DNA of 64,000 nucleotides from the NCBI GenBank assembly GCA_947623455.1, contig OX392527.1, positions 27,892,201 to 27,956,200 on the forward strand, in the 5' to 3' direction. Under the pieces are notes generated by a model. The model did not search any database. It saw only the letters and a list, made by a program, of their open reading frames with translations, and was not told the DNA's origin. Positions 38,801 through 45,566 of this stretch are shown one piece after another. The position numbers and the translations under genes were made by a program. Origin of the DNA: Mimachlamys varia (Eukaryota > Mollusca > Bivalvia > Pectinida > Pectinidae). Position 1 is the stretch's first letter. Every line of letters begins with the position of its first letter.

Positions 38801-41800
38801 ATCGACGATGTGTTGTCTATAAACAACAAGAACTTTGCTGACCTAGTCAATGGTATATACCCTACTAAACTTGAGATTAAAGACACAACAGACTCTCCTA
38901 CATCAGCTTCTTGCCTCGATCTTTACTTAAACTATGACCAACACGGGCAACTTATTACCAAGCTGTATGATAAACGTGACGATTTCGATTTTCCGATCGT
39001 GAACTTTCCCTTTCTTGATAGTAACATCCCTGCTTCTCCATCCTATGCTGTTTACATGTCGCAGTTGATTCGTTATTCTAGGGATTGCTCTGAATATCGC
39101 GATTTTCGTGATAGATGTCGACTGCCGATGAACAAACTTACGGCACAGGGATTCGAGAAATGCAGGTTTATGAAGACTATGGGCAAGTTTTTATGGTCGC
39201 CATCTTGATGTCATCGAGAAATATTCTGTTTGTCTGTTCTGTACCCGACTCGGTTCTCATTTTGAGGATTGATGCTTACTTGGATGTGACCAATATTTAC
39301 ATGGCGGGTGTCGTCGATGAAGCAGAAGACGCTTACTCTTCCGGAACCCCTGGTCTTCTTCTCTTGTGCTTTTACGAGAGTCTCCATGTAAATCTTTCCT
39401 TTGTTCCTATTTTGCCCCTAGTTTAATCGATTTTGAGTTCGGCCTATCAGGACTGGTACAAAAAAAAACTTCACATTCTTATTCTTCCATATGTCCTCTT
39501 AAAACATCGATCGTATACTTGAAAATATAAGTACATGCATATTACAGAAGCTTCAACCAAGCTTCTTTCCTTGATCTTAACAAAAAAAAAACCCCAACTA
39601 CCAGGAACTACTGCACTGCGTGTATACTCCGAATACACTGACGGGACAATTTTACAACACAGGGTTTCCAAAGACGCAGGTTTATGTAGATCATAGACAC
39701 AATTTTTTTTTTTTTTTTATATTGCATGAAGCATGACGACCAGGAACAGTTTCAATATGCTTACGTTCACCACTTTCAGAGTCTCGACGTTCTCTCTCGT
39801 TACCATACCGGTTATCCTCTTGTGCTTTGTCAGGAAACATATACTCAATTCATGCACTTTATATAACTACATTAATGGATGCAAGTCTATTTGTATCTTG
39901 CATTCCTAGGTTTTATCTTTGCGCTGCTGATTTTGGCGAGTATATTTCCTCGAGATATTTTCTCAGTACATTAATGATATTATAACATTAACAAACATTT
40001 CTGGTATAAGAGTTTAAAAAAAAACGTGGCTACATTTTGTATCAGCAGCAGGTCAAATCTTGTGGAAATACCTCTTAGGGAAAATCCAATTTTGGATAAA
40101 AAGAGATACAAGAACCGTAAATATTGATTAACTTGTACATGATAATGTTTAGCAAACAACTGAAGAAAGAATACTTTTCCAAATGCTTAAAAGGACCGTA
40201 CCATTTGTAACCGACTTATCATGTCACAACAGTAAAGCCAATGTTATGCAAAAACAAACAGTACCATATACATACTTTTCACAAAAGTTAGACCAAGCGA
40301 CCACCGAGTTATCTGGGATATCAATGTAATGCAAGTTATTGTTAAGTTTTCTTTTACTAAATTTCTATGTATATTAAGGGTTTCATAAAAAACGATGTTT
40401 TTTTTTCGTTCTGTGATACGCTCGTCTTACATATGGAATAAGCATACCATCTCCAACGATTTGCTGCTTTTTTGAAAAAAATACTACAAAGAAAAATTAT
40501 TTTTTTCAATTTTATTCAGATCCGAATTCCTGCAACTTCACGTCTACACTATGCAATTGGATCCAGAGCAGCGACGACGATTTTGATTGGACATTACATA
40601 GTGGACCTACCCGAACCTTTGGCACGGGACCAGATTGCGATAGAACCAACTGTTCCTATGGTAACTCATCCGGGTCGTTGTTCTCCGTCTAATATTTATT
40701 CTTCATAACGTTGTGTATTATGATTAGTTAAGAAATATTTCACCTTTGGTCTTCAAATTCATTCAATACAGTAATATATATGTCGTACTTACTTATGGTC
40801 GCCAGGTCAGCATTCTTCTACATCTGGTAGTCGGATAAAACCAGTGAATGGCGTTTGTCTCCTTTTCCGTAGGTCATTACTTATATATTGAGACATCTGG
40901 ACCACGTGCAGAAGGTGATGTGGCAAGATTATCTTCAATTCTGCTCAAGGTAAAATTAACTAGCTGCGGTAACAAATTCGTTTTCATATCTGCTCAAGGT
41001 AAAATTAACTAGCTGCGGTAACAAATTCGTTTTCATATCTGCTCATTTTAAATTGACTAGTTGCGCTAACAATGAGCGCATGTGCATGCATAAAATAAGA
41101 CACGAACGGACCTTCCATAATGCTTGTTTGTAGTCCTTACGAGATACGAGTTTAAACATGACTAGAGGAGCGATACAAAACAAAGGCATGGTCAAACTGA
41201 GAAAGTCAATGTGTTTGGCAGATAATAACTGTATGAAAATATAAAAACAGTGCTAAATGAAGGTTAAACATGCATGGATTACTTGCTTAATAAACACAGT
41301 TCTTCAAAATTCATGCAATTCTGCGAGACATATAAATTTACGTCTTTGGGAAAGATTGTTGGTGTCGGGTTTTTACTTACTTATTAACAATGAATGCTGT
41401 GGTATACATACAGTCACAAAATATAGACCACGCCCATTAAATAGAATAACTACAGTAATGATGCCAAAGTAATCCATCGTCTTTAAATAGTTCAATTTAT
41501 GTTTCCAAGTCCCTTTTTATCCTTACAGGACAATTGGTCGTACTGTTATTCCTTCTACTATAATATGTACGGGGAAAGCATAGGGACTTTATCTCTACTG
41601 AAAACGTCTACAAATGAAACACTGCTCTGGAATAAAACGGGAAACCAGGGAAAAGGCTGGACACGAGCATCTGTAGAATTCAGCACATTAAACAACGAGA
41701 AGGCAAGTGTTTTTGAATAATTTTTGATAATTTCGAATTTTTTTTTTATGCACGAGACCACACATGCAAACAAACGAAGTCAACTACAAAATGTATAGAG

Positions 41801-44800
41801 ATTAAAAGTAATAAAAGGAAAACTTTTAATGTGTTATAAAATGTCTGTCTTAGTTGGTGATTCAAGCAACAAGAGGCCGTGGATACAGGGGAGACATTGC
41901 TGTCGATGACTTTGATTTAAGATCAGGAAAGTGTAGGAAAGGTAAGGGAATAAACGATGCTAATGCTAGTGTGGATATTGGAGAGGTGTTTTATTTACAC
42001 CCAGTACAGCATTTAGTTACAATTAAGTTTGTAATGTGAACAATTCTACTTCACTTCACTTCACAATAACTGTAAAACAAAAACGTACAAAAAAGCTTAT
42101 TTTCAAGCGGATAATTTGTATTTATCAATTCAATCACTTTCCATTAAACCGCAATAATTCATATGTATTATTATTGATCATCTGAGAAGCAGAAAGTACT
42201 ACTTATTTTGGAGAAAACTCATTCTGGTTTCGAACTTTAGATTTATCTACCTATCGAACTTCCATGTAGGTCAACATACACTTTAAAAGTCGATATTCTG
42301 ATAATCTAGAAACATTTTATTACTTTTTTATCATTTAATTATAAAAAGAGTCGATGTTGCGATAACTTGTGATCAACCAAATTGTTCGTTTGTTTTATGG
42401 CAATAAAGCTAACCTATCAAAATAGAGTTTTGAAATGCATATACGTATGTGCAAAATTGATGTTACGTAAAATGTATGATTAATATGATATAATTACAAT
42501 AATTTTTTTCAGTTTTCGAATGCAATTTTGAAGACGATTTCTGTACCTGGAAAAATGAAAATACGACCGACATATTTGATTGGCTCAGACAAAGGGGACC
42601 AACGAATACTCCTAGGACTGGTCCAACTCGGGATCACACGTCCGGGGATGGCAAGTCCACTAAATCAAATGCACTATAAATATTTCTTACAGCTGCAATG
42701 CTATTAAATCAATCGCTGACGTAGTACAGACCAGTATTTTCCAACACAGAGGACATATAATACAATTTTTAGCGTTATTTATTTGGGTATGAAGGTGGAA
42801 AGTAAAATGGAAAGTAGAAATGCAACACAGATTTCTACCTCCGTTAATCGTTTCTAGAGACGACGTAACACACACAAATGCTGCACCTCTTAACTTTAGT
42901 AATAGATACAGTATGACGAACAAATGAATTAAACTGCATCATCAGCTAGAAAATGTACAGTACTCAACAAATGGAACTCATTGGAAAGAATTCACATCTT
43001 GTACATTATTGGTGTTTCATTTGAGACTTGAAGACCGTGTTAAAGGTAATCGGAACACTTTGGGAGTCATTTTAACTAAGAAATCTCGCGGTGTTGTTAG
43101 ATTCAGCAATCTCTACCAAATCAAATCGCAATTATGATAGATATTAGATCTGTTTTAAATCATGTATTGGTAAGAGCATATTCCTTTTTTTTCTAGTCAA
43201 ACCATGAACGAATTACAAGGTGCAAGCTCAGGATTAGTCTTCTAAAACATTTATAAGAATACAGGCTGAAAATAAATGAATATCGATACAAAGTAGCATT
43301 ACGTTAATCTCGTTGAATCAACAGGCAATATATGTTATATTGGTTATGATATGAGTCTTAAAGAAATGGACTACATTAACGACTCGCATTTGTTAACGAG
43401 CAACGCTATTCTGAAAGTATAAAAGAAGAAACTTTTTCAGCTAATTAAGTGTCACGTTATGTTATAATTTGCTTAATGTTTAAATAATTACCCAAAATTA
43501 AATACACCTTTATGTTTTGAGATAGCAATTGAATTGATTAATTTCTTAAACGATATCGTAAACGCAGGTAAATTGTAAATGAAGACATTTGATATGTTCC
43601 ATGTTTTTTCTATATACAATATATACATTTTATTATAGTGTTATCGCGGTTCAATTACAGACATTGAACATAATTTGTCTCCTTATCTAGAAGAAAACAA
43701 ATCAGGTGAAATGCATGCATAAAATCGAGATTCGCTTCCTACACATCCAATGTCATAGCCAACCCTTATGGTGTATTTAATAATGAATATGATGATAATT
43801 ATATATATAAATGTATTGCTATGCTAGCGTTTGAAATACATGTTTGAACGAAACAATGTTGACAGGTTTCTATATCTACATAGAAGCATCATCTCCGCGA
43901 GACACGGCGGATACAGCCCGACTGACCACAGATTTTCTTCTGCCATCTACTTTGGGTTACTGCATCAGGTTTTGGCTGTTTATGTATGGGAAAGACGTAG
44001 GGACTTTACGACTCATTACAAGCGATCAAAATGGCAACGAAACAACAAATTGGAGTTTAACTGGTGAACAAAGCAACGTGTGGGAGTCTTATTCAGTGTT
44101 CTTACAGGCACCAATCTTCAAAACTCAGGTGAGTATACACATACTGTTCAGGTGAAAATACAAATAAATGAAACAAAGCTGAAAAAAGACGCTAATCTGA
44201 CACTCACTTAATATAAGTTATTATTTGCTTAACAAGGCTCGGCATATATTACAAACAAGCTAGGAAATGCCAGAAAGCACGTTGTATTATAATATATATT
44301 TCATATAGATATATGAATATATTGTATATTAACAAATGAAAATGATTATAAAGTTCTACCAGAACAACTCGCTAACAGCTTAGATGAGAACGAAAAGAGC
44401 TGACATAGAGTTTATATAATATTGATGAAAAATTTCCCAATAAACAGCTTTTAACTAGTTCCGGTCCTGATGGTTCAGGACAACAATTTTGTTGGAAGTG
44501 ATATGTTCAAACATGTAGTGACATGCAGACAACATATTTATATAATTGTTTTATCTACGAAAAACTCCCGAAACCAGCAGCATTTAAAACTTCCTCAATG
44601 GCACATGCAAGCTTTTCAATCGCCTGTGCTTTTAACCGCTCCCATGCACATCAAAATTTAACTTTAACTATTCTTTAAAATTTTGTTCAGTTACTTGTTT
44701 CACATTCGTGTATACTGCAATTAATTTCGCCTTTTGGTAACCAAACATGTCGAAAGATAATTTCACAAAATACAACCCAATTCCGGCTGAAATATAAGAT

Positions 44801-45148
44801 ACTTTCGACACTGGCCTCTCATAGTTAAAGCCTGCATTTAGAATGACAAATGGAAGTACACATTGAATGATACCATTTACATCACTTTAGTTGCTTAAAT
44901 ATCCACTTTCATTATTATGTATTTATTTTTTGCATTTTCGATAGTGTTTTCAGCTGTAGGTATAAAGACTAGACAGAAGAGTGAATATTTTCGTTTAAGG
45001 TCGACGACTAACTGTACGAAACCTCACAACTATTAAGCTTAAAACTTTTATCTCCTAGATAATCTTTGAAGGAGAGGTTGGATCATCATATCGGGGTGAC
45101 ATTGCTATAGATGACATTTCTATACAAGAAGAACCTTGTTTCTCCTGA
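20720..45148 (+). CDS. Secreted astacin metalloprotease with CCP and three MAM domains (19 exons, predicted 830 aa)
   Basis: Predicted gene, assembled by splice-site and phase matching. Domains: signal peptide 1-20; propeptide to about 70 with the GD aspartate-switch residue (D62); astacin about 71-270 with [13 protein letters not shown] (zinc ligands H167, H171, H177, catalytic E168), Met-turn SIMHY 221-225, and the Cys pairs expected for the family (C116-C270, C140-C159); CCP/Sushi 271-333 with four Cys; MAM1 about 334-490; MAM2 about 508-667; MAM3 about 668-830. There is no membrane segment at the C-terminus (..EEPCFS), so the protein is probably secreted. Architecture is meprin-like (astacin+MAM) but with a CCP and no MATH domain. 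Phases are consistent over all 19 exons and the summed length is a multiple of three. The main doubt is the join of exon 12 to 13: reading through gives a 519-aa one-MAM product instead. Confidence 0.75.
20930..22200. repeat. Minisatellite, 50-bp unit, about 25 copies
   Basis: Unit around GTAAATAGGAGAGGTTACAA then ATGGTAACACTGTAGACAGA. Spacing is exactly 50 between 21741 and 21791. The outer copies carry a related variant (GGAAATCGGACAGGTTACAG with AGTATAACTGGACATG), so at least two unit types are interleaved. Lies in intron 1. Confidence 0.95.
22519..23483. mobile_element. Foldback element with ~210-bp inverted arms
   Basis: The left arm starts ACTTCTGGGGCTG at 22519 and runs to GAGAGATTTTTGCAAA near 22725. 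The right arm (about 23268-23483) is its reverse complement at roughly 80% identity and ends CAGCCCCAGAAGT. Within the loop a second inverted pair (AGATTTTCCTAAGAGT near 22973 / ACTCTTAGGAAAATCT near 23080) suggests nested arms. No transposase frame is present, so this is a non-autonomous foldback/MITE-like element. Confidence 0.8.
23736..23799 (+). CDS. Astacin gene exon 2: propeptide
   Basis: After tttcttttcag it encodes [21 protein letters not shown] and part of Gly; donor g|gtaatg, phase 0 in, phase 1 out. Acidic propeptide with no known motif. Confidence 0.75.
24032..24087 (+). CDS. Astacin gene exon 3: propeptide with aspartate switch
   Basis: Encodes [19 protein letters not shown]. 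The EGDI matches the family FxGDI segment whose Asp binds the active-site zinc in the zymogen, although the usual Phe is not present. Acceptor aaccag, donor cag|gtaaat, phase 1 in, phase 0 out. Confidence 0.8.
24101..24259. mobile_element. Palindromic MITE, family B copy 1
   Basis: Near-perfect inverted repeat: GATATCTAACAATGTCTTCA...TCACGAGTG is mirrored by CACTCGTGA-containing sequence and ends GTTAGATATTC. It starts only 13 bp after the exon-3 donor. The same element recurs at 36743-36896. Confidence 0.85.
24480..25372. mobile_element. Dispersed element with internal ~165-bp repeats
   Basis: Contains four to five diverged copies of a module with CCTGGTTACCATGGCAACC, CTGCATGCACATTAACACAT, CATTCCTGTGTAGTT and TCGGTTCACAGGTTT. 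It closes with ACAGACGCACGGACGTACAA and a small hairpin CCCCGCCCC...GCGGGGGG at 25325-25352. I recall similar ends in mollusc repeats, but that attribution is unverified. Lies in intron 3. Confidence 0.6.
25473..25548 (+). CDS. Astacin gene exon 4: propeptide-mature junction
   Basis: Encodes [20 protein letters not shown] then LDPAF. This matches the family pattern R-N-A-V...W-P..IPY at the start of the mature enzyme, so activation cleavage would fall around residues 70-72. Acceptor ttctgtag, donor g|gtaagg, phase 0 in, 1 out. Confidence 0.85.
25945..26142 (-). repeat. Dispersed repeat family A, inverted copy
   Basis: The reverse complement carries all the family landmarks (GCACCTTTTAAATTTGGTAA, AGGATGCCGAAAAATGAATT, CTCTTCAGTGATGCTGGAGG). 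It ends directly against the 54-bp array at 26145, so the array may have grown from its insertion edge. Confidence 0.75.
26145..26395 (+). repeat. 54-bp array that repeats the exon-5 splice acceptor
   Basis: Five copies of a unit with TTATAACAG|ATCCGGACCA and then AGTCAACATTATA; the post-AG position falls at 26151, 26205, 26259, 26313 and 26367, exactly 54 bp apart. The last copy is the real start of exon 5. The first four carry TAA in the exon reading frame nine codons after the AG, so only the last acceptor gives an open exon. The period is 18 codons. Confidence 0.92.
26367..26502 (+). CDS. Astacin gene exon 5: N-terminal half of catalytic domain
   Basis: Encodes [20 protein letters not shown], then [19 protein letters not shown] and LKGTDNG. 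It has the conserved C116 and the [CT]I.F motif, and the YVTI strand that in astacins lines the cleft. Donor gg|gtaggc, phase 1 in, 2 out. The true acceptor is the last of five repeated copies. Confidence 0.9.
26503..27405 (+). other. Intron 5, no repeat array recognised
   Basis: A cluster of GACGTC words at 26753-26778 and a TTGATTGGCTGAC near 26695 look like the edge of a mobile element, but no ends are defined. Confidence 0.35.
27406..27581 (+). CDS. Astacin gene exon 6: zinc-binding site
   Basis: Encodes [20 protein letters not shown] then [20 protein letters not shown] and [18 protein letters not shown]. It contains the HExxHxxGxxH zinc site with the following E and the RPDRD segment. 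Both Cys of the second disulfide (140, 159) are here. Acceptor tttctag, donor t|gtgagt, phase 2 in, 1 out. Confidence 0.95.
27582..29924 (+). other. Intron 6
   Basis: No exon. Two TGACGTCA palindromes lie 27 bp apart (28873, 28900) in a GC-richer block, 28800-28955, that looks like a transposon end. A hairpin element sits at 29162-29313. The 28.0-28.8 kb part shows nothing. Confidence 0.5.
29162..29313. mobile_element. Palindromic MITE (hairpin), family C
   Basis: ACTCTTTCATGACCAAAGGT at the left is mirrored by the right end CTGGTCATGACAGAGT. The central part TTCAAATTTGGCAAAACCCT / GGGTTTTACCAAATTTGAAA is nearly perfect. No coding potential. Confidence 0.85.
29925..30143 (+). CDS. Astacin gene exon 7: Met-turn and end of catalytic domain
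   Basis: Encodes [20 protein letters not shown] then [13 protein letters not shown] and later [22 protein letters not shown]. It has the Met-turn SIMHY, the GQR..L...D...I.KLYNC end and C270, the partner of C116. Acceptor tttttccag, donor g|gtaagt, phase 1 in and out. Confidence 0.95.
30125..30360 (+). repeat. Array that repeats the exon-7 splice donor
   Basis: Six diverged copies of CGTAAACTTTACAACTGTG|GTAAGTACC-type units. The base after the exon end falls at 30144, 30185, 30230, 30269, 30308 and 30347 (spacing 41, 45, 39, 39, 39). The first copy is the real exon end. The fifth keeps a strong donor, ATG|GTGAGT; the others have lost the GT. The exon frame stays open through all copies to 30374. 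Confidence 0.88.
30724..30912 (+). CDS. Astacin gene exon 8: CCP/Sushi domain
   Basis: One symmetric (1-1) exon holds the whole domain: [14 protein letters not shown], then [29 protein letters not shown]. The four Cys, the Tyr-x-Cys, the Gly/Phe framework and the penultimate Trp match the CCP consensus. It is probably a protein- or glycan-binding module for the protease. Acceptor tattttgcag, donor g|gtgata. Confidence 0.92.
31108..31192. mobile_element. GC-rich nested hairpin, family D
   Basis: Outer arms GGGCAATTCTTCGCTAAGCG and CGCTTACGAAATTGCC are inverted. Between them GCGGGCCGAATACACT...ATCAGCCCGC occurs twice in direct order, each copy being an imperfect palindrome. A TGACGTCA follows at 31192-31199. 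Probably a MITE end. Confidence 0.65.
31514..31657. mobile_element. Palindromic MITE (hairpin), family E
   Basis: GAATATGACATGGTCATTTC and onward to CCCAATATCG is mirrored by CGATATTGGG to GGAAATGGCCATGTAATATT. Arms of about 58 bp flank a GC-rich loop of about 24 bp. Very high arm identity suggests recent mobility. Confidence 0.88.
32989..33028. repeat. Poly-C (19) next to poly-A (21)
   Basis: A run of about 19 C followed immediately by about 21 A. The length is probably uncertain in the assembly. It directly adjoins the tRNA-like sequence on its minus-strand 3' side. Confidence 0.9.
33029..33097 (-). repeat. tRNA-derived relic or SINE head
   Basis: The minus strand reads TGGTAGCTTAATTTATAGTA then GCATAATTC and GGTTTAAATCCTGG. 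These resemble a tRNA A-box region (TAGCTCAATTGGTAGAGCA type) and B-box (GGTTCGAATCC). On that strand it is followed by a T run and a G run. The anticodon arm does not fold and the spacing is about 9 nt short, so this is not an active tRNA. Confidence 0.35.
33193..33324 (+). CDS. Astacin gene exon 9: MAM1, first part
   Basis: Encodes [17 protein letters not shown] then WTWTS and [15 protein letters not shown]. It shows the MAM start CxFE..xCxW and the TGP..DHT signature. Phase 1 in and out; acceptor gtttag, donor g|gtaacc. Confidence 0.9.
   Translation, partial: ATTITVISTIRQYVDGMVIGHGPAFQHHCSTLDRHGTIPGTAV
33801..33900 (+). CDS. Astacin gene exon 10: MAM1, second part
   Basis: Encodes [20 protein letters not shown] then [14 protein letters not shown], the MAM G.YxY.......L.SP......CL.F block. 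Acceptor tacctag, donor ac|gtaagg, phase 1 in, 2 out. Confidence 0.9.
34227..34389 (+). CDS. Astacin gene exon 11: MAM1, third part
   Basis: Encodes [20 protein letters not shown] then [20 protein letters not shown] and [15 protein letters not shown]. This is the MAM F..HM.G...G.L.V / W...G.QG..W segment. Acceptor ttcaaag, donor cag|gtacaa, phase 2 in, 0 out. Confidence 0.9.
34940..35385 (+). repeat. Dispersed repeat family A, two head-to-tail copies
   Basis: The copy at 34940-35230 extends to AATCGTGTACTACGAAAATG and CTCAAATGAGATAACGG. A second starts at 35280 with GATGACGTAACAGACACATA. Their landmarks match the copies at 9010, 25945 and 42850. Confidence 0.7.
35575..35640 (+). mobile_element. 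Solo 3' tail of the YIDD retroelement
   Basis: GTAATCGATGATTTTGAGTT then GGATTATGGTTTTGTTGACG and CTTTGGTATCCTCTTA, matching the ends of the RT fragments at 15.6 and 37.8 kb. No RT sequence adjoins it. Confidence 0.6.
36127..36253 (+). CDS. Astacin gene exon 12: end of MAM1 (alternative last exon to 36291)
   Basis: Encodes [20 protein letters not shown] then LIADC, the MAM closing block (F....G....SDIAIDDI...C), followed by a linker [17 protein letters not shown]. In the long form it ends at aca a|gtgaat, phase 1, which fits exon 13. If the weak donor is skipped, the frame runs [12 protein letters not shown] to TAG at 36289-36291 and two AATAAA signals follow. Confidence 0.8.
36368..36449 (+). 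terminator. Candidate polyadenylation signals for the short form
   Basis: AATAAA at 36368-36373 and 36444-36449, 77 and 153 bp past the in-frame TAG of exon 12. The placement suits a real alternative 3' end, though AATAAA is common in AT-rich DNA. Confidence 0.4.
36743..36896. mobile_element. Palindromic MITE, family B copy 2
   Basis: GGATATCTAACAGTGCCTTC...CACGAGTGTGGCTGATATTT with an inverted second arm that ends TTGTTAGATGTTC. Same family as 24101-24259 but more decayed. Confidence 0.8.
37480..37870 (+). mobile_element. Degraded reverse-transcriptase retroelement, copy 2 (internally deleted)
   Basis: Starts at [22 protein letters not shown] sequence (37525-37580), jumps to the 3' part (GGTCTCCATCCTTG, 37688) and ends with the GATTATGGTTTTGTTGACGC tail at 37825-37850. 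The palm domain with YIDD is missing. Confidence 0.75.
38275..38580. repeat. Probable transposon 5' flank
   Basis: GC-richer sequence with a short inverted pair GCGGCCTCCCAGATA / TATTGGGAGGCCG at 38490-38545, just upstream of the best RT copy. It may be the element's leader, but I cannot confirm this. Confidence 0.35.
38585..39450 (+). mobile_element. Reverse-transcriptase retroelement, copy 3 (best preserved)
   Basis: A continuous frame (38672-39208) reads [20 protein letters not shown] ... [20 protein letters not shown] ... [20 protein letters not shown] ... [10 protein letters not shown]. This is the RT fingers/palm with the catalytic YIDD, preceded by FQQTVGIP. A frameshift near 39185 breaks the KFYGRHLD continuation. 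The 3' part (39285-39445) matches the fragments at 12.2 and 15.4 kb. Truncated at the 5' end, so not autonomous. It lies in intron 12 of the astacin gene, same strand. Confidence 0.88.
39451..40519 (+). other. Rest of intron 12
   Basis: AT-rich with a 14-nt T run at 39704 and no exon until 40520. Confidence 0.4.
40520..40660 (+). CDS. Astacin gene exon 13: MAM2, first part
   Basis: Encodes [20 protein letters not shown] then [20 protein letters not shown] and RTNCSYG. It is a MAM opening with the CNF..LCNW and DDFDW..H.GPT..TGP signature and two extra Cys (DC, NC) that MAM1 and MAM3 lack. Acceptor tttattcag, donor g|gtaact, phase 1-1. Confidence 0.9.
40873..40949 (+). CDS. Astacin gene exon 14: MAM2, second part
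   Basis: Encodes [20 protein letters not shown] then SSILLK, the MAM G.Y.Y.E.S.....G..A.L block. Acceptor ccgtag, donor aag|gtaaaa, phase 1 in, 0 out. The end of the exon with its donor is duplicated downstream (next entry). Confidence 0.9.
40941..41072 (+). repeat. 49-bp array that repeats the exon-14 splice donor
   Basis: Unit CTGCTCAAG|GTAAAATTAA continuing CTAGCTGCGGTAACAAATTC to TCATAT. Units start at 40941, 40990 and 41039. The first two are identical over 49 bp, so an intact second donor lies at 40999; the third has lost the donor (CTGCTCATTTTAAATT). Use of the second donor adds 49 nt and shifts the frame. Confidence 0.93.
41529..41702 (+). CDS. Astacin gene exon 15: MAM2, third part, GC donor
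   Basis: Encodes [20 protein letters not shown] then LSLL and [27 protein letters not shown]. It has the MAM C..F.Y.MYG..IG.L and W...GNQG..W motifs. Acceptor ccttacag; the donor is aag|gcaagt, a non-canonical GC-AG intron with otherwise perfect consensus. Phase 0-0. Confidence 0.9.
41854..41941 (+). CDS. Astacin gene exon 16: end of MAM2
   Basis: Encodes [20 protein letters not shown] then DLRSGKCRK, the MAM closing block with GDIAVDD and the last Cys. Acceptor tgtcttag, donor g|gtaagg, phase 0 in, 1 out. Confidence 0.9.
42513..42650 (+). CDS. Astacin gene exon 17: MAM3, first part, GC donor
   Basis: Encodes [20 protein letters not shown] then [20 protein letters not shown] and DHTSGDG, a textbook MAM opening (CNFE..FC.W, FDW, TGP..DHT). 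Acceptor ttttttcag; the donor reads atg|gcaagt, a second GC-AG intron. Phase 1-1. Confidence 0.9.
42651..43865 (+). other. Intron 17 with a family A fragment
   Basis: Family A landmarks (GACGACGTAACACACACAAA, GATACAGTATGACGAACAAA) at 42850-42955. No other recognisable element. Confidence 0.5.
43866..44128 (+). CDS. Astacin gene exon 18: MAM3, central part
   Basis: Encodes [20 protein letters not shown] then [20 protein letters not shown] and [29 protein letters not shown]. It fuses what are two exons in MAM2 (14 and 15). Acceptor ttgacag, donor cag|gtgagt, phase 1 in, 0 out. Confidence 0.92.
44129..45058 (+). other. Intron 18
   Basis: No exon or clear repeat seen. Confidence 0.4.
45059..45148 (+). 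CDS. Astacin gene exon 19: end of MAM3 and stop
   Basis: Encodes [20 protein letters not shown] then SIQEEPCFS and TGA at 45146. The MAM closing block ([14 protein letters not shown]....C) is complete and the protein ends just after the last Cys, so no transmembrane segment or further domain follows. Acceptor tctcctag, phase 0. Confidence 0.92.
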   Translation: MIFEGEVGSSYRGDIAIDDISIQEEPCFS

Positions 45149-45397
45149 AAAAGAGCAGATTCTCAGAAATTACCGCTGGTATTCAAAATGTTTTGGGAAC
45201 CGTTGGATGTTATGGAATTCCTTGTGTAGTTCCGTATGCGATACCGTCAGTTCTTTTTTAGTGTCGTTTTAATCTGTCATATTGATAATCTTTGTAACAT
45301 GTTTAATAACGTTTAAAATTTGATACAATGATAAGTTTAAAATTTCCGCATCCCTTAGGCATTATATCGATTAAAACATCATACTGTTAAAATGCGA

Positions 45398-45423
45398 GGG
45401 GGGGGGGGGGGGGGGGGGGGGGG
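45398..45423. repeat. Poly-G run, about 25 nt
   Basis: Homopolymer in the 3' flank of the astacin gene. Length is likely unreliable in the assembly. Confidence 0.85.
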
Positions 45424-45480
45424 ACAAAATCAGATAATGGCTGCAAAAGAAACCCTACTCATGAAGAAACTGATTACCTA

Positions 45481-45566
45481 AATAAAACTTTTTTTCTACT
45501 GAATAGTTTTGAAATTACTAATGAAACATCATTATATTTAAATACTGTTTTGATTCTGAAAATAAA
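45481..45566 (+). terminator. Candidate polyadenylation signals of the astacin gene, long form
   Basis: AATAAA at 45481-45486 and 45561-45566, 333 and 413 bp past the stop. Other A/T words are abundant, so the choice is tentative. Confidence 0.35.
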
